Shown: positions 11,952 through 19,991, counted from the stretch's first letter. The stretch is 64,000 nt of DNA from JBBSDP01 sp963754335 (GCA_963754335.1 CAVWFQ010000010.1:1612001-1676000), one strand, 5' to 3'. The notes: a model not told the origin generated them from the sequence alone. Translations and numbers: made by a program.

Positions 11952-12011
11952 GAAAACGCGGTCTCGTTCTGTTGGCGGCAATGTGGATTGCCAAATTAAC
12001 ACCCTTGGCGT

Positions 12012-13440
12012 TTGGGAACGGTCGGTTTGTCGATCCCGCGCCGCCGACCTTTCGCGAAGAATCCTCGGCCCCGATTACGGAATCGAAACCGAATGCAGAG
12101 GTCACTTACCATATCGCCGCCGACGGCACTCGCTCCGACAGCCGTCGTCAGCGACTGGCCGTCCTTTCTGGGTCCGACGCACAACGCTTTTACCCCTGAA
12201 ACCAATCTCCTCGAAGACCTTTCAAAGACGCCCCCGCGGCTTGTCTGGGAAATGAAAAAGGGACAGGGATACGCCGCGCCGGCAATCGTAGACGGGCGAC
12301 TCATCATCTTTCATCGTGTCGGTGACGAGGAAGTGCTCGATTGTCTGGATGCAACCAACGGGAATCGATTCTGGCAATTCAAATACGCCACCGCCTATCA
12401 GGATCGATACGGCTACTGCGATGGGCCGCGCTCAAGTCCTGTGATCGCCGATGGACGCGTATTTGCGATTGGAGCCGAAGGCAAGCTCCATTGCCTTTCG
12501 CTGGCAGTCGGAGAGATTCTCTGGCAGCGCGACCTGCTGAGCGGAATACAGGTTGACGCAGAATTTTTTCGGCGTGGGGGCCAGCCCGCTGGTGGAAGCC
12601 GACAAGTTGATCGTGAACGTCGGCGCGACCGGCGGCCCATGTGTCGTCGCGTTCGACGTGAAGACCGGCAAACAGGCGTGGGGAGCCGGCGATGCGTGGG
12701 GGCCAAGCTATGCGACCCCGACCCCGGCGGTCATTCACGGCAAGCGGCGCGTCCTGGTTTTCGCCGGCGGCGAAAGCAGGCCGCCTACCGGCGGGCTTCT
12801 GGTGATCGACCCCGCAGACGGCCATGTCGATTGCACCTTTCCCCTGGCGCGGGACGCGGCGGGAATCGGTCAACGCTTCGTCGCCGGTCGTTATCGGCGA
12901 CAGCGTATTCGTTTCCGAATGTTATGGCTCGGGCGGGGCTCTGGTGGATCTCAAGGCAGACGGCCGATGCCAGGACGATATGGACCAGCGAATCGTTCGG
13001 CACACATTTCATGAGCGCGATTCCGTGGAAGGGTTATCTTTACGGCATTGACGGCCATGGGCCGGAGGATGCGTTCTTCGTTTGTGCCGGGATTCACGAT
13101 GGGAAAGAAAAATGGCGAACCCGGCCCCTAGTGGGCGGACACCGTCACCGATCAAGGTTCTCGCCGGCGCGAGAACACCGGCACCGACCGCTGCTCGCTG
13201 CTGATGACCGGCGACGGACGATGCCTTTGCCTTGGCGAGTACGGTCATCTGCTGTGGCTCGACCTTAATCCGGCGGGATTCAAGCAGACATCGCGGACTT
13301 GGCTTTTTGCCGCCTCCGACACCTGGACGCCGCCGGTCCTGAGCCATGGCCTGCTCTATATCTGCCAGAACACGCCGGGATTGTTTCATAACGAGCAGCC
13401 GAGATTGCTCTGTTATGACCTTCGGGCGCCGATCAAATGA
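12012..13440 (+). CDS. PQQ-like beta-propeller protein, split by frame changes
   Basis: Typical openings and blades are visible: DWPSFLGPTHNAFTPET, then PPRLVWEMKKGQGYAAPAIV, LDCLDATNGNRFWQFKY, SSPVIADGRVFAIGAEGKLH, and in other frames ASPLVEADKLIVNVG, VVAFDVKTGKQAW, ASSPVVIGDSVFVSECYG, GHLLWLDL and PPVLSHGLLYICQNTPG. The repeated AxDxxTGKxxW-like blades define the PQQ-binding-like propeller family, common as secreted proteins in planctomycetes. At least three frame changes occur (near 12,550, 12,870 and 13,150). The N-terminus is uncertain: a signal peptide may be encoded upstream near 11,970 in another frame. No catalytic role can be assigned. Confidence 0.65.
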
Positions 13441-13522
13441 TTTTCCGTATCGACCCTGCGCCGGCAGTTTTCGGCGCCTGCTTATCCTTCCTCTTTTTTC
13501 CGAATACCCCTACATTTACAAC

Positions 13523-13945
13523 ATGACCATTGTCGGACATGGGATCGACATCGTCGAAACCGCCCGAATTAAGAGGATGGTCGAAGAACATGGCGACCAC
13601 TTTCTCGATCGCTGCTTTACGCCGCGCGAGCAGGCCTACTGCAACGCGAGCGCCAAGCGACGCATCGAACATCTCGCGGGACGGTTCGCGGCAAAAGAAG
13701 CGGTTCTCAAAGTGCTCGGAACCGGCTGGCGCGGGGGAATCGCCTGGACCGATATCGAGATTCTCCCTGAACCGAGCGGGCAACCAATACTGACGCTCAC
13801 CGGCGAATGTCTTCGCATCGCCGAAAAGCTCGGGATCACGCAGTGGCATGTGAGCATCAGTCACATCGAGACGCATGCGACTGCGAGTGCAATCGGGTGC
13901 GTGACAGATTCGGTGGTCCAAAAATTTCCCCCCCTCTCCCGGTAG
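13523..13945 (+). CDS. acpS: Holo-[acyl-carrier-protein] synthase
   Basis: 140 residues. AcpS transfers 4'-phosphopantetheine from CoA to a Ser of acyl carrier protein. The Mg-binding Asp is in VGHGIDIVETARI and the Glu in LAGRFAAKEAVLKVLGTG; WTDIEILPEPSGQP and WHVSISHIETHATASAIG complete the family pattern. The ATG at 13523 gives the normal start of the family; longer in-frame extensions upstream overlap the previous gene and look unrelated. The last few residues (KFPPLSR) and the stop are supplied by the palindromic repeat that starts at 13928. Confidence 0.93.
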   Translation: MTIVGHGIDIVETARIKRMVEEHGDHFLDRCFTPREQAYCNASAKRRIEHLAGRFAAKEAVLKVLGTGWRGGIAWTDIEILPEPSGQPILTLTGECLRIAEKLGITQWHVSISHIETHATASAIGCVTDSVVQKFPPLSR

Positions 13946-14074
13946 TCCGGGAGAAGCGAGCGGATCGGGCGACCGCCCGCGAGCGGGCGCGGGGTGAGGG
14001 TCTTCAACGCGCGATGTGGAATGACCCTCACCCCAACCCTCTCCCAGAGTACTGGAGTACTGGGAGGGGGGGGG
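13928..14074. repeat. GGGAGAGGG composite palindrome overlapping acpS end
   Basis: CTCCCGGTAGTCCGGGAG, an inserted GC-rich stretch with GGGCGACCGCCCGCGAGCGG, GGGGTGAGGG, a spacer CTTCAACGCGCGATGTGG, then CCCTCACCCC and a second CTCCCAGAGTACTGGAGTAC palindrome. The spacer is nearly the reverse complement of the one at 63180, so these two are close copies in opposite orientation. It fills the gap between the convergent acpS and the coiled-coil gene at 14085. Confidence 0.85.
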
Positions 14075-14084
14075 AAATCACGGC

Positions 14085-14693
14085 TCAATCTTTCTGCTTC
14101 GCCCCCAGCTCTTTGGCGATCTCGCTCTCCAATTCGTCGAGTTTTCCCAGCTCCTGCTTTTCGGCGGCCAGCACATCGGCCTGAATCATTCGATCGATTT
14201 CCTCGTCCGTGACCAGTTCTTCTTTTGAGCCAGTAGACGCGGAACCGGCAATGGCTCCCTGCTCCATCGAATCGAGAAAAAGATCCATTCGCTCCTCGAT
14301 GCTTCCAGCCTGGGCGACGGCGCGCTCCCACTGGGCCTGCGTCTTGCTCAGGTCCATTTCGCCGAAGGTCCGTCCGATCTCGCGGGCCATCAGCGTCATC
14401 GATTCGGCAAACTGCTGGCTCGCCTGCGCCTGCTGTTGAATCAGCAATGCATTCTTGATGGAGAGAAGCTGCCGCTCCAGCATTTTCTTGACGGCGGCCG
14501 TCTTCTTCAGCGCACCGCGCACGAAGAGATACTGATTCTTGTCCCCGATCTTCTGGGCGTGCTGGGCGTTTTTGATGAAATCTTCGGCGAACTTCTCCTG
14601 CTGGCGGATCGATTTCTCGATGGCACGGATTCCCGAGCGGATCTTCATATCCCGCTCGACACGACGTTCGTCTTTGCTTTTGAACAGTCCCAT
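14085..14693 (-). CDS. ESCRT-III (Snf7/CHMP)-like coiled-coil protein
   Basis: 202 residues, almost entirely helical, no signal or membrane segment. It starts MGLFKSKDERR, has a basic long helical pair (about 10-112: IRAIEKSIRQQEKFAEDF; GDKNQYLFVRGALKK; ASQQFAESMTLMAREIG), a third helix (115-145: AVAQAGSIEERMDLFLDSME), a flexible Gly/Ser stretch (148-158) and an acidic C-terminal helix (160-198: VTDEEIDRMIQADVLAAEKQ; LDELESEIAKELG). Length, the MGLF start, the basic first hairpin, the ERMDLFLDSME helix and the acidic tail match eukaryotic Vps24/CHMP3 and Vps2 in order. Known bacterial members of the superfamily are PspA and Vipp1. Inference: a membrane-remodelling filament protein. It is the last gene of the minus-strand cluster. 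An unrelated coiled coil is the main alternative. Confidence 0.6.
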   Translation of the reverse strand: MGLFKSKDERRVERDMKIRSGIRAIEKSIRQQEKFAEDFIKNAQHAQKIGDKNQYLFVRGALKKTAAVKKMLERQLLSIKNALLIQQQAQASQQFAESMTLMAREIGRTFGEMDLSKTQAQWERAVAQAGSIEERMDLFLDSMEQGAIAGSASTGSKEELVTDEEIDRMIQADVLAAEKQELGKLDELESEIAKELGAKQKD

Positions 14694-14754
14694 AGAGTTG
14701 CGCTCATTTATTGCCTCGGACGCTTCTCACGAATTCCGGCGCCTGCCTCATTCC

Positions 14755-14889
14755 TCGCTCCCTTACGGTCGCGGCTCGCAGCGCAAACGCGGCAAGATTC
14801 GGTTCTTGTTGGACTGCATTGTTCCCCGCCGCTGAACGAAACCGTTCGAGAGCGGCAGACCTTAGCGAGCCGCGACCGTAAGGGAGCGA
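14755..14889. repeat. 135-bp element with perfect 25-bp inverted ends
   Basis: The left arm (14755-14779) and right arm (14865-14889) are exact reverse complements of 25 bp, containing CGCTCCCTTACGGTCGCGGC. They enclose an 85-bp core with no open frame of note. The size and perfect ends resemble a miniature inverted-repeat element; as I recall, the arm sequence is a common dispersed motif in planctomycete genomes. It occupies the 335-bp gap between the two coiled-coil genes at 14085 and 15029; nothing else is visible in that gap. Confidence 0.8.
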
Positions 14890-15028
14890 CGAAGTGATAA
14901 ACCGTCGCTCGGCAAATAATCGCCTTACAACTTTCGCAGTCGCGACTCCCGCACGCATTCCGCACGCGATCGGGATAACGAAAGCAATCATCACCCATTC
15001 CGCGGCATTATTGCGATGCAGGCCCACT

Positions 15029-15646
15029 CTATAAACCTTCCTTTTCCATCGCCGAGTTTTTCTTGCGCACCGCCTTGTCGGCCTCGACGAACGCATCTTC
15101 GTGCTTCATCGAACCGCGGTCCATTTCGCCCCAGATATTCATCAATTCCTGGCCGGCCGATGAAAGGCCGGCCTGAGCGAGGGCGTCCTTGTCGCTTTGC
15201 GAACCCAGGTCGAGAATCGAATCCAGACGATCGTTGTACATGTCCTGGCTGACTGCGTCGTCTTCGATCCACTGGCTGATCTTCGCCACATCCTTGTCAG
15301 TTAGATTGAGGCGGCCCATCGCACGGCCGCGCTCGTTGTTTTCCTTCACCATGCGCAGCCGGCTCACCGTCATCAGTTCCTTGCTACGCAAATTCAGCTC
15401 GCGGGCGCTCATGAGCTGTTCCTGGGTCTTGAGCTCGAAATCCTGCGCCAGCGCCTTGCGCAATTCCGGCGATTTCTGCGTCGCCCCCTGTTTGAAAATT
15501 TTCTGCTTGTCCAGACCGATCGTTTCGATTTTCTTGAATAGCCGATCGCGCTGCTTGGTCAGCAGGATCTCCTCCTTGCGGAGCTCCTGGCGATCCAGCT
15601 CGCTGAGCGTCTTCTTGCGGCCGAAGATTTTGTTGATCAGCGCCAT
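15029..15646 (-). CDS. Second ESCRT-III-like coiled-coil protein
   Basis: 205 residues, helical throughout. It opens MALINKIFGRKKTLSEL, then a basic long hairpin (20-110: ELRKEEILLTKQRDRLFKKI; GATQKSPELRKALAQDF; LMSARELNLRSKELMTVSRL; KENNERG), a shorter helix (115-147: DVAKISQWIEDD; MYNDRLDSILDLG) and a C-terminal helical tail (155-200) with a break at SSAGQE. The spacing of the hairpin, with a short loop around residue 57 (QKSPE), is that of the Snf7 alpha1-alpha2 pair. It shares the start pattern (small hydrophobic helix then GRK) with residues 280-293 of the upstream protein. It is paralogous in plan, not closely in sequence, to the 14085 protein. Function inferred as a polymer partner. 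Confidence 0.5.
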   Translation of the reverse strand: MALINKIFGRKKTLSELDRQELRKEEILLTKQRDRLFKKIETIGLDKQKIFKQGATQKSPELRKALAQDFELKTQEQLMSARELNLRSKELMTVSRLRMVKENNERGRAMGRLNLTDKDVAKISQWIEDDAVSQDMYNDRLDSILDLGSQSDKDALAQAGLSSAGQELMNIWGEMDRGSMKHEDAFVEADKAVRKKNSAMEKEGL

Positions 15647-15682
15647 CGAATCGAATCCTAACCGGGTTCGGCTTCCTTGCGC

Positions 15683-17134
15683 TCACGCCGCCCGCGAACC
15701 CGGCGGGGGTTCCGCCGCTTGCGGCTTCGCGGAAGCAATGCGCGGTATGGCCGTCTCTGATTGCTCGACGGGTTCCGCTTCCGGCGCCTTTGCTCCCGAT
15801 TCCGCTTCAAGCTCTTCGAACAGCGCCTGTTCCTCCGCGCTCATCCCCGCCACCGCGGTCTGCCCGACGGAACCGGCCAATTCACTGTCGGCTTCGAGCT
15901 GCGCGAGCATTTCCTCGGCTTTGACGGCGTCCGCGGTGATCTCGTCGGTGTCCGGCAGCTTGGCCGTCTGTCCCTGCTGCACCAGCGAGAGATTGTGCAG
16001 GTGCGTGCTGACGACATTCACCTGCTGATTGAGAACCGTCAAAAGCTGCTGGCGGCGCTCCAGGTCCTTGCGAAGCTGTAACATCTGCCCGGTAACACGC
16101 CGCTTGGTAATCGTGCCGGCGGCTTCCTTGAATTGGCGCTTCAGATCTTCCTCGCGTCCTTCAAGAATCGACATTTCCTCGTAGGCGCGGTCCGCCTGCT
16201 GGGAAAGTGCGGCCCGACGTTCGGAGAGAAAGGCAATTTTTTTCTCGTTTTCACCTTTGCGGCCGAACAGCGCCTTCATGCGGTCTATCAACGGCATCGG
16301 GGAACCTCCGGAATCGGCGCCAGACACGGGCGAAGACCCTTCCCGGAACAGCACGATTCGGCCGTCCAGACGCTTGGCCACCAGCCCGGGGTTGGCCTTG
16401 GCATATGCCTTCACCTCCGCTTCAACGAGCTGCACCGGCAGCTTCGCCTTGGCGGCGATCTTGTCAGCGGCGATTCCGCCGCCGAGCATCTCCACTTTAT
16501 TCTCTTCGATTACGGCGCGGAGTCTATCTCTCTTTTCTTCATCAGCCTCGGGATCGAACAAATCGGCCAGGGCTTTGGTTTCCGCCGGGCCGGTCACCGT
16601 CCAGCCTCCCGCCTCATTGGGCTCGAGGAGAATCACGGTTCGCTCGGCACGGCGTTCGGCCAGTTCGTGTGCCTCCAGCGTATATCCGCTGGTGGATACA
16701 ACGATCACCGTGGACGGAACGCCGCCCAGCGCCGGCGGCTGAGACGCCAGCAGTTTCTGCAACTCGGCGGTATTGAGCGGCGCCGGTTCCTGTCCGGTCA
16801 GCAGCGCCTTCGTCGGAGACACGCAGACAACCCGTATTCGGCCCACGGTCTGCCGGAAAAAAATCAGCTTTTGGCGCGAGAGGGTTACGTCGATCGATTC
16901 ACCAACGGGCATTCGATTCTGCAACTCGCGATCCGGAACGCCCAGCTCGCTCATAAGCCGTTTGAGCTCGATGCCATAATCGGAGCGATTCACGTTTCGG
17001 ATAAACCCCGTGGCGGGCCGCCGACCGAGTACCGTGTCAATACGCAGGCGTTCATCCCCAAGCAGCTTCTCCACGTGCTGGATCACCTGCTGCTCGCGCT
17101 GGCGATGGATTGAAGGGTCGGCGGTGATTTTCAT
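15683..17134 (-). CDS. Alpha/beta plus winged-helix plus ESCRT-III-like coil protein
   Basis: 483 residues in one intact frame. Residues 1-195 form an alpha/beta domain (VGESIDVTLSRQKLIFFRQ; GRIRVVCVSPTKALL; STVIVVSTSGYTLEAHELAE; RTVILLEPNE) that I do not recognise. Residues about 200-266 look like a winged helix (DRLRAVIEENKVEMLGGGIA; ADKIAAKAKLPVQLVEAEV; RLDGRIVLFREG). Residues 280-445 are a coiled coil starting MPLIDRMKALFGRKGENEKK, with DLKRQFKEAAGTITKRRVTG and an acidic end DTDEITADAVKAEEMLAQ and MSAEEQALFEELEAES. A winged-helix part followed by an ESCRT-III-like coil is the plan of eukaryotic CHMP7. The tail after 447 is Pro/Ala-rich and disordered. The start is 29 bp after the small membrane ORF. 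Confidence 0.55.
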   Translation of the reverse strand: MKITADPSIHRQREQQVIQHVEKLLGDERLRIDTVLGRRPATGFIRNVNRSDYGIELKRLMSELGVPDRELQNRMPVGESIDVTLSRQKLIFFRQTVGRIRVVCVSPTKALLTGQEPAPLNTAELQKLLASQPPALGGVPSTVIVVSTSGYTLEAHELAERRAERTVILLEPNEAGGWTVTGPAETKALADLFDPEADEEKRDRLRAVIEENKVEMLGGGIAADKIAAKAKLPVQLVEAEVKAYAKANPGLVAKRLDGRIVLFREGSSPVSGADSGGSPMPLIDRMKALFGRKGENEKKIAFLSERRAALSQQADRAYEEMSILEGREEDLKRQFKEAAGTITKRRVTGQMLQLRKDLERRQQLLTVLNQQVNVVSTHLHNLSLVQQGQTAKLPDTDEITADAVKAEEMLAQLEADSELAGSVGQTAVAGMSAEEQALFEELEAESGAKAPEAEPVEQSETAIPRIASAKPQAAEPPPGSRAA

Positions 17135-17163
17135 TCGCGTTTCGTTTCGGAAAATCGTTTAGA

Positions 17164-17268
17164 TCATTTCGACTCGCGCCGTCTTCGAGCGGCGACGGCC
17201 AGCAGGGTAAACACGATGGCCGTCCAGACCCACCCCGCCACGCCGAGAATAGCGTACATTGTTCGCAT
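17164..17268 (-). CDS. Small single-pass membrane protein
   Basis: 34 residues: MRTMYAILGVAGWVWT, then AIVFTLLAVAARRRRESK. One membrane helix with a basic C-terminal end, predicted to face the cytosol. The start ATG overlaps the TGA of the preceding gene as TGATG, which is the reason to believe it: the same junction type couples the two genes before it. The stop lies 29 bp before the start of the 483-residue protein. Function unknown; the position suggests a membrane partner of the coiled-coil proteins. Confidence 0.55.
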   Translation of the reverse strand: MRTMYAILGVAGWVWTAIVFTLLAVAARRRRESK

Positions 17269-18175
17269 CAGCCGTTAGCGGCGCTCGTGCCGCACCGAGG
17301 GCAAAACAGGGCATGGGCGGGAAGTGTCGCCTGACAAGCCGTCTGGCTGCAGCGCCGGCCCACTTCCGTATCCATCGTCCCTCTGCTGTCCATCAGCCGA
17401 ATCCGCTGTGCAATCGCGCCGCGCGTTTGCCGGCTGGTGGAAGAGATATAGCGTCTCTGCGTTGTCCCGGCCAGCAGCATCGGAATCGCCCACCAGACTC
17501 CGTAATGCAGAAAGAGAATGGCCGCGACGATCACCAGAGGACTGAACACGCCGACTCCGACGCGCGGTGATTGGATCGGCGCAGGGATTGCGTCCGCGCC
17601 ATCGCGTTAAATCGAGCGATGAATCGGTCAACGTCAACGGCGTGAAGTCGAATTTGCTCCCAGTGAGCAATAAATGCCACTGACAGTCCGGCGGACCAGA
17701 TAAAATGCAGCCATTGCTCCTTCGGCCAGTCCGACCAGGGTTGATGAAGCCAATAGCGCACGTAGGCGACGTGGTCGAGGCGATAGGTCGTATCCAGCAG
17801 CCGATCCCACGAATAGGTTGAGGAATTGAAATCGAGGATATAGGCCCCCGCGACGAACAGGGCCAGAAGCATCGGAAGCAGCCAGAGGAGCGGACGGATT
17901 TGCACGCCATCGGCGGCGGCGCGAAGCGGCCCGATTGCGGCGGGTTCACGACCGCGCTGGCGGGCCCAATCCGCTATCGCGCGGAAATGCCGCGCCTCTT
18001 CCGCGGCGAATTCACGGAACCGCCCGGGCCAGACGAACAGCGGCAGAAGTCCAAACGACGCCACGCCAAGAAGACTCGTCTTGACGACGCCCCAAGGCTC
18101 GGGGCCGCTCGCCTCGGTCCGAAGAACGCTGGGCCCGGGATGGATCTCGTGCATTAACACGGTCAACTCACACAT
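17268..18175 (-). CDS. Membrane protein with C-terminal zinc ribbon, one frame change
   Basis: About 300 residues from MCELTVLMHEIHPGPS. Membrane helices include VVKTSLLGVASFGLLPLFV, LLWLLPMLLALFVAGAYIL, HFIWSAGLSVAFIAHW and, after a frame change near 17,560, FSPLVIVAAILFLHYG with VWWAIPMLLAG. The C-terminal zinc ribbon is CSQTACQATLPAHALFCPRC. The ATG overlaps the stop of the upstream gene as TGATG and its own stop overlaps the small ORF the same way. The zinc ribbon and the neighbouring zinc-ribbon proteins suggest a shared assembly. The frame change is probably a sequencing indel. Confidence 0.65.
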
Positions 18176-18447
18176 CACCACATCGCGACTCGCCGCATCG
18201 GCTGAGGCTGGAGCGACACGCCGCAGCGCCGGCAAAAGCGGGCGCCCGCCGGGTTCGCGGTACGACAACGTTCGCGGCGGCACACCATTGCTGGCAGTGC
18301 GAGACTGCGGGACGCGTACCGACCCGCTCCAAATATTCCCCGGATGAAAAGACGAAACACGCCAATCACTGCCCAACCGAACAGCATCATCATCGCGCCC
18401 AGCGCGATGATCACAAGAATTCCGAAGATGAACAATCCGCCTACCAT
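18175..18447 (-). CDS. Small membrane protein with zinc ribbon
   Basis: 90 residues: membrane helices GGLFIFGILVIIALGAMMML and FGWAVIGVFRLFIRGIFG, then a zinc ribbon CRRERCRTANPAGARFCRRC and a short basic tail. It starts 7 bp after the kinase stop and its TGA overlaps the next ATG. The arrangement, with a soluble zinc ribbon behind a membrane anchor, is repeated in the next gene. Function unknown. Confidence 0.7.
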   Translation of the reverse strand: MVGGLFIFGILVIIALGAMMMLFGWAVIGVFRLFIRGIFGAGRYASRSLALPAMVCRRERCRTANPAGARFCRRCGVSLQPQPMRRVAMW

Positions 18448-18454
18448 GATCAGA

Positions 18455-19525
18455 TCACACCATCGGGCTCACCGGCGTCGCCAGTGTTTGCCCACAGAAA
18501 ATACAGAATCGGTCGGCCGGATCGGGATAGTGCGCCGCATTGCGGACAACGGCGAACGTTTTCCACCAACTGTACGCCGCAGTGCATGCAGAACTGATCG
18601 CCGACGTCGATCGACTGGCGGCATTGCGGGCAGGCGCGCGCGTCGGCAATCGCCCGGGCGAAACGTTTACGCCGGGCATCGGCAGAGCCGGAGGCATCGA
18701 CAGCGGCGGCGGGCGGGAGACGAGCGCCGCGGCGAAGTCCTCCGCCGTCGCATATCGCTTGTCCAATCGCGAATAAGAATGTCGAAACGCCTCGTCCAGG
18801 TATTTCGGAGCTGCCGGATTCAGGTCGCTGGGAAGGTCTGTGCCAGCCGGACGCTCGCCGGTCAGCATCTCATACAGGACGACGCCACAGGCATACAAAT
18901 CCGCTCTGCCATCGACGTTCGCCGACGCCTGTCGCACTTCCGGCGCCATGTAATCGAGCGTGCCGGCCACCTCGCGGCCCTCCGCTGAATTCATCGAAGC
19001 CGACAGCGCGATCGAACCGGTCGCCGTCGCCGCCGAGGTTTGGCCCAGCCCAAAGTCGGTCACTTTCACGAGGCCCGAAGAGCCGAACCCTTCCCGAAAC
19101 GCGCGCTCGTGAATGAGAATGTTTTCCGGCTTGATGTCGCGGTGAACGACGCCACGCTGATGCGCGTACCCGAGCCCCGCCAACACTTGCCGGAGGATCG
19201 CAACCGCGTCAGCGGTCTTAATGGACCGATTTTGAATCAACGGTCGCAGGCTCGTTCCCGGCACATACTCCATTGCCAGGTAGGGCACTTCGGCGTATGG
19301 GTCGAACGCAATCGCGCGGACAATATTGGGATGGACCAGACCGTGAATGGCCGATCCTTCTCTCTGGAGATTGCGAAGAAATTGCGGATCGGTGGGAATC
19401 TTCACGGCGACGAGTTGATCCGCCCACACATGGTGATGCGCTTTCCAGACCTCGCCGAACGTACCCGCGGCGATGCGCTCCTGGAGCACGTATTCCCCGA
19501 CGCGTTGATTGGGTGCGACGTTCAT
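18455..19525 (-). CDS. Ser/Thr protein kinase with tandem zinc ribbons
   Basis: 356 codons. A Hanks-type kinase domain fills residues 10-270: the Gly-rich loop IAAGTFGEVWKA, VAVKIP with Lys42, HRDIKPEN with Asp130, DFG at 157-159, GTLDYMAPEV and GRADLYACGVVLYEMLTGERP. After a Pro-rich linker two zinc ribbons are encoded, but between about 18,680 and 18,540 they read in the neighbouring frame: ACPQCRQSIDVGDQFCMHCG and RCPQCGA, finishing in the original frame as RFCIFCGQTL. Two compensating frame changes are therefore likely. There is no membrane segment, so it is a cytosolic kinase. It lies upstream of the zinc-ribbon membrane proteins and coiled-coil proteins, which are candidate substrates. 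Confidence 0.85.
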   Translation of the reverse strand: MNVAPNQRVGEYVLQERIAAGTFGEVWKAHHHVWADQLVAVKIPTDPQFLRNLQREGSAIHGLVHPNIVRAIAFDPYAEVPYLAMEYVPGTSLRPLIQNRSIKTADAVAILRQVLAGLGYAHQRGVVHRDIKPENILIHERAFREGFGSSGLVKVTDFGLGQTSAATATGSIALSASMNSAEGREVAGTLDYMAPEVRQASANVDGRADLYACGVVLYEMLTGERPAGTDLPSDLNPAAPKYLDEAFRHSYSRLDKRYATAEDFAAALVSRPPPLSMPPALPMPGVNVSPGRLPTRAPARNAASRSTSAISSACTAAYSWWKTFAVVRNAAHYPDPADRFCIFCGQTLATPVSPMV

Positions 19526-19601
19526 GGTTCTTCCAACGATTCGCGGCCGCCCAATGGGCCGCCTCCTTTTTTCGCGGACGATCGTTTATTGCCCGCCATC
19601 C

Positions 19602-19991
19602 CTAAACTTTTTCGGCGATCCAATCGCAGGCGAACAGATTATATGCCGCCGCCAGCAGGACGCCCGCGCTGAAGAAAACGATCGCGGTTGCGCCGTGGAT
19701 CGCAAACTCGAAAAGCCACGCCAGCACGACCCCTTCGATCGTTGTATAAACCAAAACCAGCGCCGCGCCCGCAAGATTGCTCTCGCGCTTCGCGACCGCG
19801 GAGATGAGAAAAAAAGTCACCCACGGCAGTAACAGCATGATCCCCAGCCAAGCCACGATCCGGCCTGTCCCGGTGGTGAGTTCGTGCCGCGTCTCGTGGT
19901 CCATTTCGTACCACGAGATCCCAGCGGCCACGACCGCCAGGCCCACCGCTCCGCCGACAATTTTCCCGCCGATGCTCTTAATGAAATCCAT
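19602..19991 (-). CDS. Small four-helix membrane protein
   Basis: 129 residues with four membrane helices: VGGAVGLAVVAAGISWY, IVAWLGIMLLLPWVTFFLI, GAALVLVYTTIEGVVLAWLF and GATAIVFFSAGVLLAAAYNL. Helix 3 (LVLVYTTIEGVVLA) is reminiscent of the Bax inhibitor-1/YccA family, but the protein is shorter than that family (about 230), so this is a weak guess. It starts the minus-strand cluster, 76 bp upstream of the kinase. No function assigned. Confidence 0.6.
   Translation of the reverse strand: MDFIKSIGGKIVGGAVGLAVVAAGISWYEMDHETRHELTTGTGRIVAWLGIMLLLPWVTFFLISAVAKRESNLAGAALVLVYTTIEGVVLAWLFEFAIHGATAIVFFSAGVLLAAAYNLFACDWIAEKV

Noticed and set aside
16133..17113. A 326-codon open frame opposite the 483-residue coiled-coil gene.
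   Set aside because: Composition is that of an antisense shadow of a GC-rich gene; no domain or signal is visible and the minus-strand gene is well formed.
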